Below, piece by piece: positions 6,037 through 12,641 of a stretch of DNA of 15,472 bases. Made by a program: the position numbers and the translations under genes. The notes under the pieces were generated by a model, which made no database searches, was not told the DNA's origin, and saw only the letters and a list, made by a program, of their open reading frames with translations. The stretch is taken from NCBI GenBank assembly GCA_948852945.1, contig CAQPBJ010000026.1, positions 1 to 15,472 of the forward strand, in the 5' to 3' direction. The stretch's first letter is position 1. Each line of letters begins with the position of its first letter. The DNA is from an uncultured Clostridia bacterium (GTDB taxonomy: Bacteria > Bacillota > Clostridia > TANB77 > CAG-508).

Positions 6037-6588
6037 ATGGATATAGTTGAAAAAGCAAGAGAGTTAATGTATGAACAAACACAAAAGAATAAAGCACCAG
6101 CATGGAGATTAACAGAATTAGCAATAGAAAAAGGAAAAGAGTTAGCTGAAAAATATAATGAAGATAGTAGGCTTATATTAACATCACTATATTTGGCACA
6201 TACAGTATTTGACCGTATATGGGCAGGAGAAATACAAAAAGCTCATCCAATGTTAAGTGCAGAATTTTCTAAACCTTATTTAGAAAAATGGGGAGTATCT
6301 ACAGAAGAGCAACAAATTATATTAAATTCCATACAAGCACATCATAATCATGTAGAAACAAAAACAAAAATTGCAGAGATTGTAAAAAATGCTGAATGTT
6401 TTAAATTTGTAACTGTAGAAGGAAGCTTAATATGGCTGCACGAACTAGGAATAAGACAAATTGATTATTTAGAAGCAAAAGATAAAGTAATTAAAAAGAT
6501 GGAGCAAAAAAGAAGTTTATTAACATTAGAAGATTGTATAAAAGAAGCAGAAATAAATTGCAAAGAAATAATCAAATTGTTTAGTTAA
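6037..6588 (+). CDS. HD-domain-like helical protein
   Basis: 183 residues, nearly all predicted helix. The order of conserved residues suggests an HD-type phosphohydrolase fold: a helix LILTSLYLAHTVFDRIW (46-62) where an HD protein would have H-D, then an IQAHHNHVETKT segment (99-110) like the HD family's second His cluster, and AEIVKNAECFKFV (113-125) where the last Asp would lie. The H-D pair reads H-T and the last Asp is missing, so catalysis in the usual way is doubtful. It could bind a nucleotide or ligand without hydrolysis, or belong to an unrelated helical family. AGGAG overlaps the cupin stop codon, so the two are translationally close. Confidence 0.5.
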   Translation: MDIVEKARELMYEQTQKNKAPAWRLTELAIEKGKELAEKYNEDSRLILTSLYLAHTVFDRIWAGEIQKAHPMLSAEFSKPYLEKWGVSTEEQQIILNSIQAHHNHVETKTKIAEIVKNAECFKFVTVEGSLIWLHELGIRQIDYLEAKDKVIKKMEQKRSLLTLEDCIKEAEINCKEIIKLFS

Positions 6589-6631
6589 ATAAAAGATATA
6601 TAGAAAGAAATTAAAAGGTTATAGAGAAATA

Positions 6632-8011
6632 ATGAAGAAGGGCATATTAGAATATTTTGAAGAAATAATGAAAATTCCAAGAGAATCTGGAAAAGAAGAA
6701 AAAATTACTGAATACTTAGTTAAATTTGCTAAAGAAAATAATCTTGAATATAAAGTAGGTAAATATAATACTGTATATTTGAGAAAAAATAATAATTCAA
6801 ACAAAACGATAATATTACAAGCTCACTCTGATATGGTTTGTGTATCTAATGAGAGTTATGATTTTGATGATAAAGGAATACCATTTTATATAGATGGAGA
6901 TTACTATAAATCCCAAAATACATCATTAGGTGCAGATGATGGTATTGGAATTGCAATTATTCTTGCTGTTTTACAAGAAAGCGAAAATATGCCTAATATT
7001 GAAGTAATGATAACTACTCAAGAAGAAACAACTATGTTAGGAGCAAATAATTTTGATTATTCATTAGTAGAAGGCAAAACCTTAATTAGTTTAGATGGAA
7101 TTAAAGAAGCAGACATAGAGTCATCAAGTGCAGGAATGTGTTCTATAACAATGAAAAAAGAAATTAATTATGAAGTATCAAATGAAAGTTGTTATAAACT
7201 ATCAATTAGTGGTTTGATAGGAGGACATTCTGGAGATGATATAGAAAAAAATAGATGTAATGCAATAAAGCTAGCAGTAAGATTGCTAGAAAAAATAAAT
7301 TGTAAAAGCATATCAGACATTAATTTTGGTAAACGAGATAATGTTATTCCAAGTGAAGGTTATGTTGTATTCTCATCAAAAGAAGATATAGAGAGTATAA
7401 ACGAAAAAATAGGGAAGATTGAGTTTAATTTAAATACTGAAGAAAGTTCTTTAAAATTAAAGATAGAAAATTCTGAAGGTAAAACTGCTATAAAAGAAAG
7501 TAAAGAAATTATTGAATTTATCTCAAAAATAAAAAACGGAATGTTAGAAGTTTATAAAGATGATGAATTTCCTTTATTATCAGCTAATATTGGTAAAATA
7601 TCGATAAAAGATAATCAAATAGAAATAAAATATAGTATTAGAAGTTCTGATTTACTAAAAGAGGAAGAATTATTAAGAGAAATTAGTATATTATCAAGTG
7701 AATATGGTTTTGAATTAACAATTGACGCAAATAAACCTTTCTTTCCATATAAAGATAAATCTATTATAAGAACTATTCTAGCAGAAACTTACAAAGAACT
7801 ATATGGAAAAGAAACTACTATAAAGAAAGTTCATGCTTGTATGGAAGGTGGGATATTATCTAATAATATACAAGATTTAGATATATGCACAATTGCACCA
7901 ACTATTGAAAATTGCCATTCGATAAATGAAAGAGTAAGTATATCATCAACAAAAAGAGTGTATGAATGGCTAAAACAAACTTTAGTTAAATACAATAAGT
8001 ATGAGAATTAA
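6632..8011 (+). CDS. pepD: Aminoacyl-histidine dipeptidase (PepD-type, M20 family)
   Basis: 459 residues, near the 485 of E. coli PepD. Metal and catalytic motifs of the M20C group are present: QAHSDMVC (63-70) with H65 and D67, TSLGADDGIGIA (97-108) with the bridging Asp at about D102, TTQEETTMLGA (128-138) with the Glu pair E131-E132, ISLDG (152-156), GGHSGDDI (197-204) with H199 in the lid domain, and the C-terminal PTIENCHSINERV ending near residue 435 with the last metal-ligand His. It hydrolyses Xaa-His and other dipeptides in the cytosol with Zn2+. The ATG at 6632 fits the family's N-terminal start (ILEYFEEIMKIPRESGKE), but the ribosome binding site is weak (AAAGG about 14 nt upstream). 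It sits in the middle of the operon. Confidence 0.92.
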   Translation: MKKGILEYFEEIMKIPRESGKEEKITEYLVKFAKENNLEYKVGKYNTVYLRKNNNSNKTIILQAHSDMVCVSNESYDFDDKGIPFYIDGDYYKSQNTSLGADDGIGIAIILAVLQESENMPNIEVMITTQEETTMLGANNFDYSLVEGKTLISLDGIKEADIESSSAGMCSITMKKEINYEVSNESCYKLSISGLIGGHSGDDIEKNRCNAIKLAVRLLEKINCKSISDINFGKRDNVIPSEGYVVFSSKEDIESINEKIGKIEFNLNTEESSLKLKIENSEGKTAIKESKEIIEFISKIKNGMLEVYKDDEFPLLSANIGKISIKDNQIEIKYSIRSSDLLKEEELLREISILSSEYGFELTIDANKPFFPYKDKSIIRTILAETYKELYGKETTIKKVHACMEGGILSNNIQDLDICTIAPTIENCHSINERVSISSTKRVYEWLKQTLVKYNKYEN

Positions 8012-8038
8012 TAGAAATGCAAATTATGGAGGAATAAA

Positions 8039-8905
8039 ATGATAAATTTAAAAGATATATTCCCATTAGGAATAGGAACATTTAGAATTGACTTAAATGA
8101 GAAAGAAACTAGTATGAACGCTTTAATTCAATCATTCAATTTAGGACAAAATTATATAGATACTAGTTATTTATATGAAAATGGTAATGTAATGGCATTT
8201 ATCGGAGAATTTATTAAGAAAGTAGGGAGAGATAAAATTTTTATAACAACAAAAATAGAGCCAACTGTTGAAAAAATAACTGATATTGAGGAACAGCTAA
8301 ATAAGTATTTAGAAATAATGGATATTGATTATGTAGATTGCTTAATGTTACATTCAGTTATTTTTACTAAATTACCATTAATTCAGACATACAAAGAAAT
8401 GAATAAAATGGTGGAACTAGGAAAAGTAAGATGTTTGGGATTATCAAATGCAAATCTTGAGCAATTAAAAGAAATAAATGAACAATACCCAATCAGTATA
8501 TATGAAGGCGTATATAATTTAGAATGCAAATTAAATGAAGACATTGGAATTATAGATTATTGTAAAGATAATAATATTATATTCTGTGCCTACCAACCAT
8601 TAAGAAGAAATAGAACTGCTAATAGAAATTATCCATTGTTAGTTGAATTATCAAATAAATATAATAAAACACAAAATCAAATTATACTAAATTGGATTAT
8701 TAGAAAAAAGAAATTAAATGTATTAATTAAAACTACTACTAATAATAGAATAAATGAAAATATAAATTCATTAAATTTTGAAATGGATATTAAAGATTAT
8801 AATAAATTAGATTCATTCAGAGCAGAAGAGTTTGATAATATAGTAATTGATTGGGAAGGAAAAGGTGGAATTACTGTTGACCAATTAGCTAATCAATTTG
8901 AATAA
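8039..8905 (+). CDS. Aldo/keto reductase family protein
   Basis: 288 residues forming a TIM barrel. The catalytic tetrad of the AKR family is visible: D41 and Y46 in NYIDTSYLYEN (38-48), K72 in FITTKIE (68-74), and H105 in DCLMLHS (100-106). Later elements include the ELGKVRCLGLSN-type strand (about 133-144) and a C-terminal NADPH-binding part with IKTTTNNRINENI. It would reduce a carbonyl substrate with NAD(P)H; the substrate is unknown. The usual SIP/S-x-R phosphate-binding region is changed to KTTTNNR. GGAGG lies 7 nt before the ATG and the gene follows PepD by 27 nt, so it is part of the same operon. Confidence 0.88.
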   Translation: MINLKDIFPLGIGTFRIDLNEKETSMNALIQSFNLGQNYIDTSYLYENGNVMAFIGEFIKKVGRDKIFITTKIEPTVEKITDIEEQLNKYLEIMDIDYVDCLMLHSVIFTKLPLIQTYKEMNKMVELGKVRCLGLSNANLEQLKEINEQYPISIYEGVYNLECKLNEDIGIIDYCKDNNIIFCAYQPLRRNRTANRNYPLLVELSNKYNKTQNQIILNWIIRKKKLNVLIKTTTNNRINENINSLNFEMDIKDYNKLDSFRAEEFDNIVIDWEGKGGITVDQLANQFE

Positions 8906-8915
8906 AGAAAACGAA

Positions 8916-8936
8916 AAGGAGAATAAAATAAAGGAG
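8916..8936 (+). promoter_or_regulatory. Tandem ribosome binding sites before the alpha/beta hydrolase gene
   Basis: Two AAGGAG sites lie 15 nt apart (8916-8921 and 8931-8936). The first is followed by AATAAAATA at the distance where other genes here have AATAAAATG, so it looks like an older start whose ATG became ATA. The second has a 7-nt spacing to the ATG at 8944 and decides the start. Confidence 0.6.
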
Positions 8937-8943
8937 AAGTTTA

Positions 8944-9804
8944 ATGAAACAAGAATTAGTTAGAATGACATCAATGGATAATTTAGAGATGGTTGGAATG
9001 TTGTATGAACCAGAAGAAAGAAGCAAAAAAATCATAATACATGTACATGGATTATGTGGTAACTTCTATGAAAATAGATTTATAGATACATTAGCTAAAA
9101 CATATACAAGCAAAGGATATAGTTTTTTAACATTCAACAATAGAGGAACAAACTATGTTTCAGAATTACTAAAAGGTGATGACTGTGAAATAATAGGTGG
9201 ATGCTATGAACGTTTTAAAGATTGCTTATTAGACATTGAAGGTGTAATAAAATATGTAAAAGAAAAAGGCTATAATGAAATAATTTTAGAAGGTCATAGC
9301 TATGGATGTAATAAAGTAGCATATTATTATAGTCAAAAGAAAGATACCACAATTAAGAAAATTATATTACTAGCACCATGCGATATTATACAAGAATGCG
9401 TTAAATATTTAAGTAAAGAAGAATATGAAAAAGCAAAAAAAGAATCAACAAGGTTAGTAAACGAAGGTAAAGAGAAAGAACTAATTGATTTTTCTGTAAA
9501 TGGAAACGGAGTAATTTCAGCAGGAACATATTACCATGATTTTCTACCAGATGGTGAAGATGATTTTATAAGATATAGAGATGGAAAAACTGGAGAAAGC
9601 AAAGTATTAAACGATATAGATATACCAGTTATTATAATATTCGGAGATGTTGATGAATGTGTATTAACACAAGATATAGAAACGGTAAAATCATATTTAA
9701 AAAACAATATAAAAGATTGTACAATTGAAATTATTGAAGGAGCAGACCATTCATACACAAATAAATACGAAGATTTAGGAAAAATGGTAGAAAAAAACAT
9801 ATAA
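8944..9804 (+). CDS. Alpha/beta hydrolase (serine hydrolase, DUF1749-like)
   Basis: 286 residues. The alpha/beta-hydrolase fold is shown by the oxyanion strand IIHVHGLCGN (31-40), the nucleophile elbow LEGHSYGC (115-122) with S119, a late acidic strand IIIFGDVDECV (230-240) with D235/D237 as candidates for the acid, and the terminal catalytic His in EGADHSYTN (265-273), H269. A lid-like insertion spans about 150-200. The overall layout recalls DUF1749/UPF0613-type esterases. It is a cytosolic esterase or lipase-type enzyme of unknown substrate; no signal peptide is present. Its TAA overlaps the AAGGAG of the next gene, so it is coupled to the SDR gene. Confidence 0.85.
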   Translation: MKQELVRMTSMDNLEMVGMLYEPEERSKKIIIHVHGLCGNFYENRFIDTLAKTYTSKGYSFLTFNNRGTNYVSELLKGDDCEIIGGCYERFKDCLLDIEGVIKYVKEKGYNEIILEGHSYGCNKVAYYYSQKKDTTIKKIILLAPCDIIQECVKYLSKEEYEKAKKESTRLVNEGKEKELIDFSVNGNGVISAGTYYHDFLPDGEDDFIRYRDGKTGESKVLNDIDIPVIIIFGDVDECVLTQDIETVKSYLKNNIKDCTIEIIEGADHSYTNKYEDLGKMVEKNI

Positions 9805-9816
9805 GGAGAAAATAAA

Positions 9817-10506
9817 ATGGGAAACAACATAGCTATAATAACTGGTGGAGCAAGTGGACTAGGAAAAGAACTTGTTAAGCAGTTTTGGGAAAAAGGATAT
9901 TTTGTATGTAATATTGATAGAGATGCAGAAAAAATGAAATTACTAGGAAACGCATATAAAGAAAATTATCAAGGCTTTATAGGAGATATATCAGATAATA
10001 TATTTGTAAAAGAAACCATACAAAAAATATCTAAATTAGGTGAAATTAAAATATTAATAAATAATGCAGGAGAACCATCATTTAAACTTCCTACAAAATA
10101 TGAAAAAGAAGATATAGACAAATGTTTCAAAGGATTAGAAGGAATGATTTTATTTTCTACAGAAACATTAAAAATAAAACAAGAACAAGATTTAAAAATA
10201 ATAAATATAATGTCATCAGCAGCATTAAGAGGGAATAAACAAGAAGCGGTATATTGTGCAACCAAATGGGGAGAAAAAGGTTATACAGAAAGCTTAAAAG
10301 TAGCATATAAAGGAACAAGCGTAAAAATAATCGGAGTATATCCAGGAGGAATAAATACAGAATTTTATAAAAACAGTAGAGATTATGTATCAGAAGAAAA
10401 ACAAGCTACATTCATGAATCCAAAAGATGTTGCCCAAACAATTATAGAAAATGTTACAAGCGAAACTAACCTAACAGTTGCAGATATCATAATTGAAAGA
10501 AATTAA
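9817..10506 (+). CDS. Short-chain dehydrogenase/reductase (SDR)
   Basis: 229 residues, a classical SDR. The cofactor motif TGGASGLG is at 9-16, D60-related GDIS at 56-59, NNAG at 82-85, the catalytic Ser in IMSSAAL (131-137), and YCATK (146-150) with Y146 and K150. After the motif, VYPGGINTEF follows the expected PG cofactor region. The Asp at the end of the second strand (CNIDRD, 31-36) suggests NAD(H) preference, although a following Arg leaves NADP(H) possible. It oxidises an alcohol or reduces a ketone of unknown identity. It is the last gene of the operon, followed by a terminator 26 nt downstream. Confidence 0.92.
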   Translation: MGNNIAIITGGASGLGKELVKQFWEKGYFVCNIDRDAEKMKLLGNAYKENYQGFIGDISDNIFVKETIQKISKLGEIKILINNAGEPSFKLPTKYEKEDIDKCFKGLEGMILFSTETLKIKQEQDLKIINIMSSAALRGNKQEAVYCATKWGEKGYTESLKVAYKGTSVKIIGVYPGGINTEFYKNSRDYVSEEKQATFMNPKDVAQTIIENVTSETNLTVADIIIERN

Positions 10507-10532
10507 ATTGGAGAAAATATAAAAGAAACATT

Positions 10533-10556
10533 CAGCAGATAAAACTGCTGTTTTTT
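10533..10556 (+). terminator. Rho-independent terminator of the cupin-to-SDR operon
   Basis: Stem CAGCAG (10533-10538) / CTGCTG (10545-10550), 6-nt loop, then TTTTTT. It closes the operon directly before the hairpin cluster. Confidence 0.85.
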
Positions 10557-10702
10557 ATATTATAGGAAAGTTCTCCGAACTTCCTATAATATAAATACAT
10601 TCCACAGAAAATTCTTTCAGAATTTTCGCGGACGAACAATTAAACGTGGGCTGAACGTTGCTTATTAAAGTTTAGCAAATTTTTATCAGCCCACTATTGT
10701 TC
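10556..10702. other. Cluster of three strong inverted repeats (structured element)
   Basis: Hairpin A (10556-10593): 17 pairs with one bulged A and a TCC loop, arms containing TAGGAAAGTTC / GAACTTCCTA. Hairpin B (10601-10632): 9 perfect pairs GAAAATTCT / AGAATTTTC around TTC, extendable to TCC/GGA. Hairpin C (10634-10702): GAACAAT / ATTGTTC outside, GTGGGCTGA / TCAGCCCAC inside, and TTGCT / AGCAA at the tip. None has a T-tail, so they are not simple terminators. No ORF of note is present. It lies between the SDR terminator and the promoter of a foreign-looking gene, on sequence with more G+C than its surroundings. It could be a structured RNA, a remnant end of a mobile element, or an interspersed repeat; I do not recognise it. 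Confidence 0.6.
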
Positions 10703-10716
10703 TAAGGTAACATAAT

Positions 10717-10745
10717 TTGGAAAAATATAAATTATATGTTATAAT
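10717..10745 (+). promoter_or_regulatory. Promoter for the 10805 gene
   Basis: -35 TTGGAA (10717-10722), 17-bp spacer, consensus -10 TATAAT (10740-10745), with an extended-10 TGT (10737-10739). The leader of about 55 nt ends in a strong AAAGGAGG. A face-to-face minus-strand candidate (TTGATG at 10766-10761, TATAAC at 10743-10738, 17-bp spacing) overlaps it. Confidence 0.65.
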
Positions 10746-10804
10746 AAAACATATGGTAATCATCAATGTTTCAAAATCTCTTATGCTAAAGGAGGATGAA
10801 TAAA

Positions 10805-11113
10805 ATGGGTTTTGAGATCTATCCAAATACCAGTACAACACATGCAATAAAGAAACGAAAGATTTTAGTTTGTGAAAGAGAAGTAAAAAATGTCCATTTT
10901 ACCATAGTGGACGATACAGCAATGCGGATGACAGCAAATGAACTTGACAACATAGTACAGACAATCCATGACGAAATCAAAGAGCTGAAACATACGCTTC
11001 AGCTTAAAAGAAAAGTCAGTATGGACAGAACAGAAGTGCTGTGTGACGTAAGCGGGAGAAATGCATATGACTGGACAATCAAGGTCAGCGACCCATTACA
11101 GTTTGTCTGTTGA
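10805..11113 (+). CDS. Small hypothetical protein, compositionally foreign
   Basis: 102 residues from the ATG at 10805. The in-frame ATG at 10796 directly abuts the strong site AGGAGG (10790-10795), leaving no spacing, so the second ATG at 9-nt spacing is preferred. I do not recognise the family. Visible features: a basic segment AIKKRKILVCEREVK (about 14-28), an acidic/helical middle NELDNIVQTIHDEIKELKHTLQLKRK, and a C-terminal strand region DWTIKVSDPLQFVC. No membrane segment or signal peptide. The DNA has clearly more G+C and more balanced codon use (CTG, GTC, GAC, CGG) than neighbours, so it was probably acquired by transfer; genes of this look are common on conjugative elements of gut Clostridia, but that is inference. 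It forms a one-gene unit with its own promoter and terminator. Confidence 0.7.
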   Translation: MGFEIYPNTSTTHAIKKRKILVCEREVKNVHFTIVDDTAMRMTANELDNIVQTIHDEIKELKHTLQLKRKVSMDRTEVLCDVSGRNAYDWTIKVSDPLQFVC

Positions 11114-11122
11114 CGAACGAAC

Positions 11123-11166
11123 AAATCGGAATACTTGCCCCAAAAAGCAGGTGTTCCGATTTGTTT
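11123..11166 (+). terminator. Rho-independent terminator after the 10805 gene
   Basis: A long stem (AAATCGGAA + ACTTGC, 11123-11138, with GCAGGT + TTCCGATTT, 11147-11162, joined through one U-G pair) and an 8-nt loop are followed by GTTTTA. It starts 9 nt after the stop codon. The stem belongs to the foreign-looking segment by composition. Confidence 0.85.
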
Positions 11167-11191
11167 TATAAAAAGAAACTAATCTTATAGC

Positions 11192-11222
11192 ATTTGACAT
11201 TTAAAGTAAGTCAAATTATAAT
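11192..11222 (+). promoter_or_regulatory. Perfect-consensus promoter with internal dyad, for the HD-domain gene
   Basis: TTGACA (11194-11199), 17-bp spacer and TATAAT (11217-11222): an exact sigma-A consensus. An inverted repeat ATTTGAC-N11-GTCAAAT (11192-11198 and 11210-11216) covers the -35 and reaches the edge of the -10, placed where a repressor would block polymerase. The dyad is seen directly; its use as an operator is inferred. Confidence 0.8.
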
Positions 11223-11251
11223 CAATTATATTATGAAAAGAGGAATAAAAA

Positions 11252-12508
11252 ATGGAAGAATATATAGAAGACTTACTAAAAATATATAATAGTTCAATCG
11301 ATAGTTATAATTCAAAAATTATGCAAACATTAAATGGAAAATATACAATAATAGATAAAGCAATGCTTGCATCATACTTATATATTAAAATATTAACTAA
11401 ATTAAAAATTGAAGAAAAAATTTCTAAAGAAGTATTAAAAAATTATCTACTAAAACAAATAATTTATGGAGAAACAGGTAACTTATCCTTAGAAATTTCA
11501 GATAAATCAATAGAAAAAACATGTAAAGAAGTAATTGAAAAATTAATTATAGATAAATTTGAAAGTAAAAATAAAATAACTAAAAAACTAAAATATAACT
11601 ACAATACTATAGAATCAAATCAATATACCGAATTAATAGAATTCTGCGAAAACATAGCAGAATATTATATATTAGAAAAAATACTTAAAACAGAAGCAAA
11701 AGAAATTTTACAAAAGAAAACTGCAAGAATGAAAATAACTAACAGCAAAATAGACAATGAAAAAGCATATATATTAGAAAGTATTTCAAAAAAAAATTTT
11801 AATAAAACCGAATATGCACCAATATTAGATATAGCCTTAAATTTGAAAGACGTATATAGATATTCAAGTTTTACAACTGTGATACCAGAAAATGTGCTAT
11901 TTCATCAATATACAATTACAATAGCAGGAATAATTTTTGGCGAATATTTAAATCAAGAATTTAATGAAAATTTTAATATAGAATTACTTATGGAAAAAAG
12001 TTTGTTTCATGATTTAGGAGAATATAAAGGAAACGAAATAGTAGCACAAGTAAAATATTATAATGAAGATACAATAAAGATGTTTAAAGAGATTGAAGCT
12101 GTAGATGAAAAAGAATTAAAATCAAAAGTAGGAGAAGAAATATACACATTAATAATAACTGCCAAAGATGAAAAAGAAGGATATATACTAGATTTATTAG
12201 ATAAAATAGTAGCAATAATGAAATTATGGATTGAAATAAGATATATGCATAACTATACTTACATAAAAGCGATAAGCTCAATATATCAAGAAAGATTCAA
12301 AAGATTTTTGAAATTAGATAAAATTGATGATATACAAAACAAAGAATTCCTAAGAGAGTTTTTAAGAGAAAGCTATATTTATATAAAAAGAAGTATGATA
12401 TATCAAGACGAAGAGATTTTAAAACAATATTTTACAGAAAAGGATATAAAAGAATTTAAAGAAGAAATAAAAACTATAACAGAAAAACCAGAAACTTTTT
12501 TATCCTAG
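11252..12508 (+). CDS. HD-domain protein (YfbR/HDDC2-like C-terminal domain)
   Basis: 418 residues. The C-terminal half carries the HD signature: H218 in NVLFHQYTITIAG (214-226), H253-D254 in SLFHDLGEYKGNEI (250-263), E257, and a later D317 in LDLLDKIVAI. The stretch RYSSFTTVIPENVLFHQ resembles the R-x(n)-NV-x-EH segment of YfbR-type 5'-deoxynucleotidases, and the E257 after HD is also typical of that group. If active it would dephosphorylate deoxynucleoside monophosphates with a divalent metal. Residues 1 to about 195 are Lys/Glu/Ile-rich helix with no known domain, an unusual extension because YfbR-type enzymes are about 200 residues. GAGG lies 9 nt before the ATG. It is expressed from the strong promoter at 11194-11222. 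Confidence 0.7.
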   Translation: MEEYIEDLLKIYNSSIDSYNSKIMQTLNGKYTIIDKAMLASYLYIKILTKLKIEEKISKEVLKNYLLKQIIYGETGNLSLEISDKSIEKTCKEVIEKLIIDKFESKNKITKKLKYNYNTIESNQYTELIEFCENIAEYYILEKILKTEAKEILQKKTARMKITNSKIDNEKAYILESISKKNFNKTEYAPILDIALNLKDVYRYSSFTTVIPENVLFHQYTITIAGIIFGEYLNQEFNENFNIELLMEKSLFHDLGEYKGNEIVAQVKYYNEDTIKMFKEIEAVDEKELKSKVGEEIYTLIITAKDEKEGYILDLLDKIVAIMKLWIEIRYMHNYTYIKAISSIYQERFKRFLKLDKIDDIQNKEFLREFLRESYIYIKRSMIYQDEEILKQYFTEKDIKEFKEEIKTITEKPETFLS

Positions 12509-12573
12509 AATAAAAATTATAATAATCATAAATTTAATTATAATTTTGTAACATATCAAAGAAAACAATTAAC

Positions 12574-12641
12574 AGAAACCTCAAAGAATGTATATAAAAA
12601 ATAGAATTTGGAAAAAATATATACATCTTAGAGGTTTTTTT
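12574..12641 (+). promoter_or_regulatory. Terminator-like hairpin that covers the exchanger's ribosome binding site
   Basis: Left arm 12576-12596 and right arm 12618-12637 form 7 perfect pairs (AAACCTC/GAGGTTT) at the base, one A-A mismatch, 4 pairs, one bulged A, and 8 more pairs. The right arm runs into TTTTTTT, ending directly before ATG 12642. The GAGG ribosome binding site (12631-12634) is in the right arm. As a whole it looks like an intrinsic terminator for the HD gene, yet there is no room for a promoter between it and the exchanger start. Exchanger mRNA must therefore read through it, starting either from the HD gene or from a weak candidate -10 (TATAAT, 12539-12544). Attenuation or translational control is inferred. 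No known riboswitch was recognised. Confidence 0.65.

Noticed and set aside
10556..10593. Recombinase target (FRT/lox-like) because of the GAACTTCCTAT arm
   Set aside because: The arms resemble FRT only partly, the central loop is 3 nt instead of an 8-bp spacer, and no recombinase gene is nearby.
12588..12641. Longer start for the exchanger, adding 18 residues
   Set aside because: The codon lies inside the hairpin's left arm, has no ribosome binding site, and adds charged residues before the first membrane segment; ATG 12642 has GAGG upstream.
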